From contig NZ_FNVD01000017.1 of the NCBI RefSeq assembly GCF_900108275.1, forward strand, positions 1 through 49,051: 49,051 bases of DNA, read 5' to 3'. The translations under genes and the position numbers were made by a program. Positions 25,901-35,055 of the stretch are shown piece after piece. The notes beneath the pieces were generated by a model that saw only the letters and a program-made list of their open reading frames with translations, had not been told where the DNA came from and did not search any database. Source of the stretch: Jhaorihella thermophila. GTDB lineage: Bacteria; Pseudomonadota; Alphaproteobacteria; Rhodobacterales; Rhodobacteraceae. The first letter of the stretch is position 1, and each line of letters starts with the position of its first letter.

Positions 25901-26554
25901 CTATTTCAGATGGTCGATCAGCGAGGCCTTGGCGCCCAGGATATGCTGCTGCGTCAGCCGACGCGCCTTTTCGGATTCGCCCGCTTCGCAGGCGGCCAGG
26001 ATGGCGAGATGTTCTTTGTTGGCCCGCTCCATGCCCTTGCTGAGCAACAGCTGCGCCCGCAGGTAGCGGTCGATCTGGTCCATGGCGCTGTTGATGACCT
26101 TCATGTGATAGGGCAGGTTCGCCGCCGCATAGAGCGTGGCGTGGAACTTGCGGTTGAGATCCCCCCATTCCATCGGATCGCCCGAATCGTGGAAGGCATC
26201 GCAATAGCCGCGCGCCTCGGCCAAGATCGAAGGCGTCATCAGGGGAACGGCGCGCGCGATCACCTCGCCTTCGAGAAGGGCGCGGAAATCAAAGATCTCG
26301 GCGGCTTCGTCGGCCGAAAGCCCCGCCACGACCGCGCCCTTGTAGCGGACCGTGCGGACAAGCCCGTGCTGTTCCAGTCGCGTCAACGCCTCCCGCACCG
26401 GGATACGGCTGGTGTTGAACATCTTCGCCAATTCGTCCTGGCGCAGCGGTTCGCCATCCTTGAGGTCGCCTTCGATGATCGCCTTGCGCAGCGCATCGAA
26501 GATGATGCTGGCGGCCGAGGCCGTTCGTCCGATGTCAACAGCCTGAATTTTCAC
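25901..26554 (-). CDS. GntR-family regulator, FCD subfamily
   Basis: 217 residues from GTG 26554, which has GGAGGAG five bases upstream; longer frames have no site. The winged helix is standard: ALRKAIIEGDLKDGEPLRQD, then ELAKMFNTSRIPVREALTRL and EQHGLVRTV. The FCD ligand domain follows with metal-site residues (FDFRALLEGEVIARA; DLNRKFHATLY; KEHLAILAA). It is the first gene of the peptide-transport run, 179 bases before dppA on the same strand, and is the obvious local regulator. Confidence 0.93.
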   Translation of the reverse strand: MKIQAVDIGRTASAASIIFDALRKAIIEGDLKDGEPLRQDELAKMFNTSRIPVREALTRLEQHGLVRTVRYKGAVVAGLSADEAAEIFDFRALLEGEVIARAVPLMTPSILAEARGYCDAFHDSGDPMEWGDLNRKFHATLYAAANLPYHMKVINSAMDQIDRYLRAQLLLSKGMERANKEHLAILAACEAGESEKARRLTQQHILGAKASLIDHLK

Positions 26555-26632
26555 GTTTTCTCCTCCGGTTGCGCCAGACCTTACCAGCCGGGGCGAAAGA
26601 TCTGCAATGCGTCGTAAGGAAATATATTGAAG

Positions 26633-26644
26633 ATCGTATCCAAA
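26633..26644. promoter_or_regulatory. GTATCCAA site in front of gntR
   Basis: ATCG-TATC-CAAA lies 79 bases upstream of the gntR start. It shares GTATCCAA with the dppA-proximal dyad at 25803-25814. This is consistent with autoregulation by the GntR protein. The match is eight identical bases. Confidence 0.5.
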
Positions 26645-26729
26645 ACAACGGCGCCGACGACCGCGCCCCGGCGCGTCGCAGGCACGGGAAAACCATCTGC
26701 GACGCGTGACCTCGGGGAAGCCGGGGCCG

Positions 26730-26771
26730 TTGACTTTTGTCAATGCGGTTGCGCGACCGCTGCTATCTAAC
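26730..26771 (+). promoter_or_regulatory. Perfect FNR/Nnr box and -10 element of the nos cluster
   Basis: TTGAC-TTTT-GTCAA (26730-26743) is a perfect dyad of the FNR/NnrR/DNR family. A -10-like TATCTA (26764-26769) follows. If the box is centred at -41.5, transcription would start near 26778 and the -10 would fall where seen, so this looks like a class II activated promoter. TTGAC arms are often preferred by Nnr/Dnr nitric-oxide sensors and TTGAT by FNR, but that cannot be decided here. Confidence 0.8.
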
Positions 26772-26804
26772 GGCCCCGACCGAAACGAACCGCGGTGCGG
26801 CGTC

Positions 26805-27167
26805 ATGGAACCATTCACGGACAGAACGGCAGGCTGCGCGGGGATGCTGGGATCCCTTGCGGCGCTGTTCGTGCGTCTGGTGGTGATGGTGGCCCTGATC
26901 GTCGGGCCTGTCGCTCCCGGTCACGCGATGACGGTTCAGGCCGGGCAGAATCCTGCCGGCCCGGCGTGGATCGAGATCCGCGCCGACGGCGGTGCCGTCC
27001 TTGTCCGGGCCGAGGACGACTTGCAGGCCTTCGATACCGCGCCGTCCGATGATCCTTCACATGATGACTGCGACTGCGCGGCCTGCCTCTGCGGCATTCT
27101 CCAGGCCGGGATCGCCGCCCTTCCGGCGCCGGCGGGCTCCGGCGTCCCGCAGCGGACCGAAATGTAG
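26805..27167 (+). CDS. Small Cys-cluster membrane/secreted protein in the nosC position
   Basis: 120 residues from ATG 26805. A hydrophobic segment (MLGSLAALFVRLVVMVALIV, then GPVAPGHAM) looks like a signal peptide or one membrane anchor. The C-terminal third carries HDDCDCAACLCGI, a dense C-x-C-x-x-C-x-C cluster. It is the first gene after the FNR-type box and precedes nosR. Paracoccus denitrificans has a small Cys-motif gene, nosC, at the same place. Whether this is a true NosC homologue is a positional inference; metal or redox binding is likely from the Cys pattern. Confidence 0.6.
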   Translation: MEPFTDRTAGCAGMLGSLAALFVRLVVMVALIVGPVAPGHAMTVQAGQNPAGPAWIEIRADGGAVLVRAEDDLQAFDTAPSDDPSHDDCDCAACLCGILQAGIAALPAPAGSGVPQRTEM

Positions 27168-27340
27168 GTTCCCTTGGAACCGGCGGAAGAATCCGAACTG
27201 CCGATGTCGGCTGAACAGTTCTGGTCGATTTCGCGCGGCCCTCCAGACCAGCAGGAAAAGAAAATCATGACTTGCATCATGCATGATCCGGCGGTTCGGA
27301 ACGAACCGTCCGCCTTCGGCCCGGACGATGGGGGTTTCCC

Positions 27341-29574
27341 ATGGGCATGAAGGCATCGAGCAGCAGCGTTTGCCGCGCATTTCGGGCATCCCTGACAATC
27401 CTTGTGCTGGCGCTCTTGCTGGGCACGGGTGCGACCCGGGCCCTGGCCGGGAACGTTCTTGAGCGCTTCTTGCCCGAGGTTGCCGCTTCGGACCTGGTGC
27501 CCGGCGCCACCGGATACGGCGCGATCCGCGAAGACATGCCCGTCGCTCCGGTTCTGAAGAACGGCGAGCGGATCGCCTGGGCCTACATCACCACCGATTT
27601 CGTTTCGACCATCGGCTATTCCGGCAAGCCGATCCATGTCCTCGTGGCGGTTGACGACGACGCGACCATCGTTGGCGCCGAGCTGGTCGAGCAATCCGAA
27701 CCGATCATCCTGATCGGCATTCCCAACAGCGAGATGGTCGAACTGACCGAGGGCTATGTCGGCACCGACCTCGCCCGCGAGGCGACAGAGCGCGGCACGG
27801 CGCATGAGCTCGAGATCATTTCGGGCGCGACCGTGACCGTGATGGTGATGGACGATTCGATCCTGCGCTCAGGGGTCAAGGTGGCGCGCGCGCTGGGCCT
27901 GGGGGGCTTGCCCCGGCCGAGGACACCGGCCCGAAGGTCGAGATCGCCCCCGAAGCCGAGGTGGCCGCCGACTGGCTGAGCCTGACCGGGGACGGGACCG
28001 TGCGGCGGCTGTCGCTGGACGTGGGCCAGGTGAACGCCGCCTTCGAGGCGATGGGCGACCCGCGTGCCGTCAAGCGGCCCGAAAAGGGCGCGCCCGACGA
28101 GCGGTTCATCGACATGTATGCCGCCCTGGTGTCGGTGCCGCAGATCGGTCGCGCGCTGCTGGGGGATAACGAATACGCCAATCAGGAGAAGTTCCTGAAC
28201 CCCGGCGATCACGCGATCGTCGTGGCCGGGCGCGGGCGCTATTCCTTCAAGGGGTCGGGCTATGTGCGCGGCGGCATCTTTGACCGTATCGCGCTGGTGC
28301 AGGGCGACATTACCGTGCGCTTCCACGACCGTGACCACCGTCGGATCGGGGCGCTGGCCGTCGAGGATGCGCCCGAGTTCACCGAACTGGACATCTTCCG
28401 CATTCCCGCCGACAGCGGCTTTGACCCGACCAGACCCTGGACGTTGCAACTGCTGGTGCAGCGGGCCGTCGGGCCGGTCGAGAAGGTCTTTACCACCTTC
28501 GAACTGGGCTATCGCCTGCCGGAGCGGTTCCTGCGCGAGGTGCCGGCCGAGCCGCAGGCGCAGGCTACGCCAGCCGAGGCGGCGCAGGACGAACAGGCTG
28601 CCCGCACGGGCCTGTGGAAACGGATCTGGCTGGGCAAGAAGGCCGAGATCGCGCTGCTTCTGGGCATGATCGGCGTGCTGACGGCGGTGTTCTTCTTCCA
28701 GATCTGGGCCACGCGCAACGAACGGATCTTCTTCTGGTTCCGCATGGGGTTCCTGGCGCTGACGCTGGTCTTTGTCGGCTGGATGCAGAATGCGCAGCTG
28801 TCGGTGGTCAACCTGATGGCGCTCTTTGCTTCGCTGCGCGAAGGCTTCACCTGGGAGGCCTTCCTGATGGACCCGCTGGTGTTCATCCTGTGGTGCTCGG
28901 TCGCGGCAGCGCTGATCTTCTGGGGGCGGGGGGCGTTCTGCGGCTGGCTGTGCCCGTTCGGCGCGCTGCAGGAGCTGACCAACCGCATCGCCCGCGCCCT
29001 GCGCGTGCCGCAGATCACGGTGCCCTGGGCGCTGCACGAACGGCTGTGGGCGCTGAAATACATCATCTTCCTCGCTCTGTTCGGACTGTCGGTGATCTCG
29101 CTGTCGCTGGCCGAGCTTTACGCCGAGGTCGAACCCTTCAAGACCTCGATCATCCTCAAGTTCATGCGCCCCTGGCCCTTCGTTCTGTTCGCGGTGGCGC
29201 TTCTGGTCGCAGGGCTGTTCATCGAACGGTTCTACTGCCGCTACCTGTGTCCCCTGGGCGGGGCGCTGGCGATCCCGGCGCGGATGCGAATGTTCGACTG
29301 GCTGAAACGCTACAGGGAATGCGGCAGCCCCTGCCACACCTGCGCGAACGAGTGCCCGGTTCAGGCGATCCACCCGACGGGCGAGATCAACCCCAACGAA
29401 TGCATCAACTGCCTGCATTGCCGAGTGCTCTACCAGAGCAAGGCCAAGTGCCCGGTTGTCATCAAGCGACTGAAGCGGCGCGAGAGGGACCGCGCCGCAC
29501 TGGAAGCCGCCAAGGGCGCAATGGATCAGGCCCTGGCCGGCAAACTCGAGAAGAAGGAGATCCCAAATGTCTGA
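27341..29574 (+). pseudogene. nosR: nosR, nitrous oxide reduction regulator/electron donor, frameshifted by one base
   Basis: Two frames together make a complete NosR of about 744 residues. The first frame (27341-27979) encodes a signal peptide and the FMN_bind domain with the flavin-attachment motif SGATVT (161-166, Thr166). At 27901-27906 a run of six G occurs where seven would keep the frame (CTG GGG GGG CTT GCC). From 27910 the second frame encodes the rest to 29574: five helices, CGWLCPFGAL and CRYLCPLGGA motifs, and two [4Fe-4S] blocks (CGSPCHTCANECP; CINCLHC...KCP). As written, only a 212-residue product forms. A sequencing error in the G run is possible. Confidence 0.88.
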
Positions 29575-31482
29575 CACTGCTCACAAACGCGGCATTTCCC
29601 GTCGTGGCCTGTTCGGCGCGACCGCCGCCGGCGCGGTGGCCACCGCGACCGCCGGCAGCTGGTTGGCAATGGCCAACGAGGCCCGCGCCGCAGCCGGCAA
29701 GGCCGAGAAGGCGCCGGGCGAGCTGGACGAATATTACGGCTTCTGGTCCTCGGGCCAGACGGGCGAACTGCGCATCCTGGGCTTCCCGTCCATGCGCGAG
29801 CTGATGCGCGTGCCGGTGTTCAACCGCTGTCGGCAACCGGCTGGGGCCAGACCAATGAATCGCTGAAGGTTCTGACCGAGGGCCTGACCGATGAAACCAA
29901 GGCGTTCCTGGCCAAGCGCGGCAAGGTCACCTATGACAACGGCGACCTGCACCACCCGCATATGTCGTTCACCGACGGCACCTATGACGGCCGCTACCTG
30001 TTCATGAACGACAAGGCCAACACCCGCGTGGCGCGCGTGCGCTGTGACGTGATGAAATGCGACAAGATCATCGAGATCCCGAACGCGCATGACATCCACG
30101 GGATGCGCCTGCAGAAATACCCGCGCACCGGTTACGTCTTTGCCAACGGCGAACACGAAGGCCCGCTGGTCAACGACGGCTCGGTCCTCGACGATCCGTC
30201 GCAATACGTGAACATCTTTACCGCCATCGACGGCGACACGATGGAGATCGCCTGGCAGGTGATCGTGTCGGGCAACCTCGACAACACCGACTGCGACTAT
30301 CAGGGCAAATACGCCTTCTCGACCAGCTACAACTCGGAAATGGGGATGAACCTGGCCGAGATGACGGCGAACGAGATGGACCACGTGGTCATCTTCAACA
30401 TCAAGGAGATCGAGAAGGGCATCGCCAACGGCGACTATATCGAATTGAACGGCGTCAAGGTGATCGACGGCCGCAAGGGCAAGAACAAGAACTACACCCG
30501 CTACGTGCCGATCCCGAACTCGCCGCATGGCGTGAACACCGCGCCCGACGGCAAGCACGTGGTCATCAACGGCAAGCTGTCGCCGACCTGCTCGGTGATC
30601 GACGTGACCAAGGTGGATGCCCTGTTCGAAAGCAACGCGGATCCGCGCTCCTGCGTGGTGGCCGAACCGGAACTGGGCCTTGGGCCGCTTCACACCGCCT
30701 ATGATGGCAAGGGCAACGCCTATACCACGCTCTTCCTGGACAGTCAGATCGTGAAGTGGAACATCGACAAGGCAATCCGCGCCTATGCGGGCGAGGACGT
30801 GGATCCGATCATCTCGAAGGTGGACGTGCATTATCAGCCCGGCCACAACTCGACCTCGATGGGCGAAACCAAGGAGGCCGACGGCAAGTGGCTGATCTCG
30901 ATGAACAAGTTCTCGAAGGACCGGTTCCTGAATGTCGGCCCGCTCAAGCCCGAGAACGAGCAGGTTATCGACATCTCGACCGACGAGATGAAGGTGGTCC
31001 ACGACGGCCCCACCTTTGCCGAGCCGCATGACAGCATCATCGTGCGCGCCGACATCGTGAACCCGAAACGGGTCTGGGACCGCAACGATCCCATGTGGGA
31101 AGACGCCCGCAAGCAGGCCGAGGCCGATGGCGTCGATCTGGAAGAAGGCGCCGAGGAGCCGATCCGCGACAAGGACGATCCCCGCAAGGTGCGCGTCTAC
31201 ATGACCAGCCAGGCGCCGACCTTCAGCCTTGAGAAGTTCACGGTGAAGGAAGGCGACGAGGTGACGATCTACATCACCAACCTCGACGACGTGGACGACG
31301 TGACCCACGGCTTTACCCTGTCGAACCACGGTATCGCCTTCGAGATCGCGCCGCAGGCGACCGCGTCGGTCACCTTCACCGCCGACCGTCCGGGCGTGCA
31401 CTGGTTCTATTGCCAGTGGTTCTGCCACGCGCTGCACATGGAAATGCGCGGCCGGATGCTCGTCGAACCGAAAGGAGCCTGA
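29567..31482 (+). pseudogene. nosZ: nosZ, nitrous oxide reductase, frameshifted by one base
   Basis: The gene starts eight bases inside nosR with a Tat signal ([20 protein letters not shown]). After FNRC (about codon 88, 29825-29829) one base is missing. The frame then stops at 29864-29866. From 29830 the other frame continues [19 protein letters not shown] to 31482. Corrected length is about 638 residues, the normal size for clade I NosZ. The CuZ His pair in [12 protein letters not shown] and the CuA motif [12 protein letters not shown] near the end are intact. As written, the product is a 99-residue fragment without any copper ligand. The missing base is not in a long homopolymer. Confidence 0.9.
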
Positions 31483-31487
31483 AACCG

Positions 31488-32780
31488 ATGCTGCGCCCCC
31501 TTGCCCTTGCGGCCCTGATGACGTTGCCCCTGCAGGTGCAGGCGGCGGTGATCGACGTGCCGGCGGGCGGGGGGGCGCTGGCAGAGGCTATGAAAACCGC
31601 CGGCGCGGGGGATACGCTTCGCCTCGCGCCGGGCATCCATGCCGGTCCGGTCACGCTGGACCGGCCGCTTTCGCTGGTCTGTGCGGAGGATGCCGTGATC
31701 GACGGCGGCGGGCAGGGCAGCGCCGTGACCGTTTCGGCGCCCGATTCGATGGTGCAGGGCTGCATCATCCGGGGGTCGGGCTCGTCGCATGACGCGATCG
31801 ACAGCGGTGTGAAACTGACCAAGGGCGCGACCCGCGCCCGCGTGATCGGCAACCGGTTGGAAGGCAACCTTTACGGCATCGACATCCACGGCGCGCGCGA
31901 TGCGCTGGTGGCGGACAACGTTATCCGTGGCCGGCGCGACCGGCACATGAACAGCCGCGGCAACGGGGTCTATGTCTGGAACGCCCCCGGCGCGCGGGTC
32001 GAGGAAAACGACATCCGCTGGGGCCGCGACGGGATCTTCACCAACTCGTCGAAGAAGAACATCTTTGCCCGCAACCTGTTCCGCGACCTGCGCTTTGCGG
32101 TTCACTACATGTATACCAACGACTCCGAGGTGATCGGCAACGTCTCGATCGGCAATCACCTGGGCTATGCACTGATGTTTTCCGACCGCATCACCGCGCG
32201 CGGCAATCTTTCGCTGCATGACCGCGATCATGGAGTGATGCTGAACTATGCCAACAAGTCCGACATCACCGGCAACCTGGTGCGCGGGGGGCAGAAGAAA
32301 TGCACCTTCATCTACAACGCCCATCGCAACCTGATCTATGGCAACCGCTTCGAGGGCTGCGAGATCGGCATCCATTTTACCGCCGGGTCGGAACGCAACG
32401 CCGTGACCGGAAACGCGTTCATCGGCAACCGCACGCAGGTGAAATATGTCGGCACCCGCATGGTGGAGTGGAGCCTGGATGGCCGCGGCAACTACTGGTC
32501 GGACAACCCGGCCTTCGACCTCGACGGCGACGGGATCGCCGATGGGGTCTATCGCCCCAATGACCTGATGGACCACATCCTGTGGTCGCAGCCGGCGGCG
32601 CGGCTGCTGCTGGGATCGCCTGCGGTGCAGCTGGTGCGCTGGACCCAGTCGAGCTTTCCCGCGACCCTGCCGGGCGGGGTGGTGGACAGCCACCCGCTGA
32701 TGACGCCGGTGGAGATCCCCGTGCCGGCGCAGGTCGAGGCGATGGAGGCCGAATATCTCGCCCGCAAGGAGGGCTCGTGA
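31488..32780 (+). CDS. nosD: NosD, copper-site maturation protein
   Basis: 430 residues from ATG 31488 with AAGGAG upstream. A Sec signal peptide (MLRPLALAALMTLPLQVQAA) is followed by a right-handed parallel beta-helix made of repeats such as VIGNRLEGNLYGIDIHGARD and DITGNLVRGG (CASH/NosD repeats). NosD is a periplasmic protein needed, with NosF and NosY, to build the CuZ sulfide-copper centre of NosZ. It is intact and starts five bases after nosZ. Confidence 0.94.
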   Translation: MLRPLALAALMTLPLQVQAAVIDVPAGGGALAEAMKTAGAGDTLRLAPGIHAGPVTLDRPLSLVCAEDAVIDGGGQGSAVTVSAPDSMVQGCIIRGSGSSHDAIDSGVKLTKGATRARVIGNRLEGNLYGIDIHGARDALVADNVIRGRRDRHMNSRGNGVYVWNAPGARVEENDIRWGRDGIFTNSSKKNIFARNLFRDLRFAVHYMYTNDSEVIGNVSIGNHLGYALMFSDRITARGNLSLHDRDHGVMLNYANKSDITGNLVRGGQKKCTFIYNAHRNLIYGNRFEGCEIGIHFTAGSERNAVTGNAFIGNRTQVKYVGTRMVEWSLDGRGNYWSDNPAFDLDGDGIADGVYRPNDLMDHILWSQPAARLLLGSPAVQLVRWTQSSFPATLPGGVVDSHPLMTPVEIPVPAQVEAMEAEYLARKEGS

Positions 32781-32782
32781 AC

Positions 32783-33676
32783 ATGGACAACCTGATCCTG
32801 GACAAGGTCTGCAAGCGCTTCGACGGGTTCGAGGCATTGAAGGACGTATCCTTCACCGTCGGCGCGGGGCAGAAGATTGCGCTTCTGGGTCACAACGGTG
32901 CGGGCAAGACCACGCTGATGAAGGCGATCCTGGGTCTGCAACCGCATGACAGCGGGCGGATAAAGGTGATGGGCGCCGCGCCGGGCAGTCGCGCGGCGCG
33001 GATGCAGGTGGCCTATCTGCCGGAAAACGTGGCGTTTCATTCCGCGCTGACGGGGCGGGAACAGATCCGGCTCTATCTGCGGTTGCGCCGCCAGCCGGTG
33101 AAGCTGGCCGACGAGCTGCTGGACCGGGTCGGGCTGGCCCATGCCGCCGGGCGGCGGATCGGCACCTATTCCAAGGGGATGCGGCAGAAGGTCGGGCTGG
33201 CGCAGGCTCTGATCGGCCGGCCGAAACTGATGATCTTGGACGAGCCGACCAGCGGGCTCGACCCCGTGTCGCGGCGCGAATTCTACGCGATCCTCGATGA
33301 GCTGGCCGCGCAGGGCACCGCGATCCTGCTGTCCAGCCACGCCCTGACCGAGGTCGAGGCGCGCACCGACCGGATCGTGATCCTGTCGCGGGGTCGGGTG
33401 GTGGCCGACGACACGCTGGCGGGGCTGCGCGAACAGGCCGGCCTGCCGACCCATATCCAGATCGCTGCCCGGCCCGGCGCCGCCGACGAGGTGGCCCAGG
33501 CGCTGCGCGGGGGGCGGAGCAACGGGGTCATCGTGGACCTGACCTGTTCGCCCGAGGACAAGCTGGCGCGGCTGCGCGAGATCACCGCGCTGAGGGCCAA
33601 GGTGCGCGATCTCGACGTGGTGCCGCCCAGCCTTGACGACATCTATGACCATTTCAGCCGGAGGGCCGGAAAATGA
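32783..33676 (+). CDS. nosF: NosF, ABC ATPase for NosZ maturation
   Basis: 297 residues. ATG 32783 is taken, ten bases after AAGGAGG; GTG 32777, overlapping the nosD stop, is an alternative. Walker A GHNGAGKTTLMK, signature YSKGMRQKVGLAQAL and Walker B LMILDEPTSGLDP are complete, and SSHALTEVEARTDRIVIL carries the switch His. With NosY and NosD it moves a sulfur species or supports copper-centre assembly. Confidence 0.94.
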   Translation: MDNLILDKVCKRFDGFEALKDVSFTVGAGQKIALLGHNGAGKTTLMKAILGLQPHDSGRIKVMGAAPGSRAARMQVAYLPENVAFHSALTGREQIRLYLRLRRQPVKLADELLDRVGLAHAAGRRIGTYSKGMRQKVGLAQALIGRPKLMILDEPTSGLDPVSRREFYAILDELAAQGTAILLSSHALTEVEARTDRIVILSRGRVVADDTLAGLREQAGLPTHIQIAARPGAADEVAQALRGGRSNGVIVDLTCSPEDKLARLREITALRAKVRDLDVVPPSLDDIYDHFSRRAGK

Positions 33677-34494
33677 GCGGCATCATAGGCTTTGCGGATG
33701 CCGAATTCCGCATCGCGCTGCGCAACCGCTGGATCATCATCCTGACCGTGACCATGGCGCTGTTTTCGCTGGTTCTGACCCTTGCCGGCAGCGGGCCGAC
33801 CGGCACCTTGGGCGCCGACCAGCTGTCGGTCACGGTGGCGAGCCTGACCGGGCTGGCGGTCTATCTCGTGCCGCTGATGGCGCTGCTGGTGAGTTTCGAC
33901 GCCGCGGCCGGCGAGGTCGAGCGCGGCACGCTGGGGCTGACGCTGGCCTATCCGGTGTCGCGCCCGGCCGTGCTGCTGGGCAAAATCGTGGCGCATGTGG
34001 GCATCCTCGCGCTGGCGTTGCTGGTGGGCTATGGGGTGGCCGCGATCACCGCGTTCTGGCTGGACGAAGATGCGGCGCAGGGGCTGGCCGCGCTGGTGCG
34101 GCTCTACTGGTCGTCGGTGCTGCTGGGCGCGGGCTTCGTGGGGTTGGGCTATCTTGCCTCGGCGCTGTCGCGGCGCCCGGCCACCGCCGCCGGGCTGGTG
34201 ATCGGCCTGTGGCTGGTGGCGATCGTGCTCTACGACCTTGGACTGCTGGCCGCGATCGTGGCCGACGATGGCGGCGCCTTCACTGAAACCGTGTTCCCGT
34301 GGTTGCTGATCGGCAACCCCGCGGACGCCTTCCGCCTGTTCAACCTCGCCGCCAGCGAGGCCACCGCCGCCGCGTCCGGCGTCAGCGGCGCGGCGCAGTC
34401 GATCGCGCCGATGCGGGCGCTGGCCAGCGTCGCCGTCTGGCCGCTGATCGCCTTTGGCCTTGCAGCCTGGCGGTTCCGGAGGATCGTGCCATGA
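33673..34494 (+). CDS. nosY: NosY, ABC permease for NosZ maturation
   Basis: 273 residues with six hydrophobic helices (ITLTVTMALFSLVLTLAG-like start; VAVYLVPLMALLVSF; LALLVGYGVAAITAFWL). The segment EVERGTLGLTLAYPVSRPAV is typical of NosY/ABC-2-type permeases. Its ATG overlaps the nosF stop (ATGA), and its stop overlaps the nosL start (ATGA). It is the membrane partner of NosF. Confidence 0.93.
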   Translation: MSGIIGFADAEFRIALRNRWIIILTVTMALFSLVLTLAGSGPTGTLGADQLSVTVASLTGLAVYLVPLMALLVSFDAAAGEVERGTLGLTLAYPVSRPAVLLGKIVAHVGILALALLVGYGVAAITAFWLDEDAAQGLAALVRLYWSSVLLGAGFVGLGYLASALSRRPATAAGLVIGLWLVAIVLYDLGLLAAIVADDGGAFTETVFPWLLIGNPADAFRLFNLAASEATAAASGVSGAAQSIAPMRALASVAVWPLIAFGLAAWRFRRIVP

Positions 34495-35054
34495 AACCTG
34501 TCCTGATTCTTGCCGCCCTGCTGGTCGTCGCGGCCTGCAAGGATGAACAGGCCGCCATTCCACAGCCTGTGGCGATGACCGAGGATGCCTTGGGCTTTTA
34601 CTGCCAGATGGCGCTGGGCGAACATGACGGACCCAAGGGGCAGGTGCATCTGGAAGGCGCACTGGCGCCGCTGTTCTTTGCGCAGGTGCGGGACGCGATC
34701 GCCTATGCCCGGATGCCTGAACAAGAGGCGGAAATCGCCGCGATCTATGTCAGCGACATGAGCCACGCACCCAGCTGGCAGAACCCCGGCGCCGACAACT
34801 GGGTTTTGGCGGCGGACGCCTTCTTTGTGCTGGGATCGGACGCGACAGGCGGCATGGGGGCCGAGGAGATCGTGCCGTTTTCGGTCCGCGCCGATGCCGA
34901 AGGCTTCGCCGCGAAACATGGCGGGCGCGTCGTGCGGCTGGCCGAGATCCCGGATGCGGCCGTTCTGGCCCCGGTGGCCGACCAGGGCGCCGATCCGGAT
35001 GAAGACAACTATCTGGACCGCCTCAAAGCGGTCAGTCACAAGGGAAATGGTTGA
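34491..35054 (+). CDS. nosL: NosL, copper-binding lipoprotein
   Basis: 187 residues with a lipoprotein signal (MKPVLILAALLVVAAC; lipobox VAAC). The conserved FYCQMALGEHDGPKGQVHL block carries Cys and Met that bind Cu(I) in NosL; other Met residues follow (SDMSHAPSW). NosL delivers copper to apo-NosZ in the periplasm. Coupled to nosY by a four-base overlap; its stop lies one base before the preferred nosX start. Confidence 0.93.
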   Translation: MKPVLILAALLVVAACKDEQAAIPQPVAMTEDALGFYCQMALGEHDGPKGQVHLEGALAPLFFAQVRDAIAYARMPEQEAEIAAIYVSDMSHAPSWQNPGADNWVLAADAFFVLGSDATGGMGAEEIVPFSVRADAEGFAAKHGGRVVRLAEIPDAAVLAPVADQGADPDEDNYLDRLKAVSHKGNG

Positions 35055-35055
35055 C

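Noticed and set aside
27961-29574. Independent gene starting at GTG 27961 for the second half of nosR
   Set aside because: The sequence from 27910 to 27961 in the same frame already matches the missing NosR linker, so this is the downstream part of a frameshifted gene, not a separate start.
27754-29577. Minus-strand frame spanning the nosR break
   Set aside because: It is antisense to conserved iron-sulfur and membrane segments of NosR. Its continuity does not indicate a real gene.
29962-31482. Short nosZ starting at ATG 29962
   Set aside because: It would lack the Tat signal and the first part of the propeller. The bases from 29830 in the same frame encode the expected NosZ continuation.
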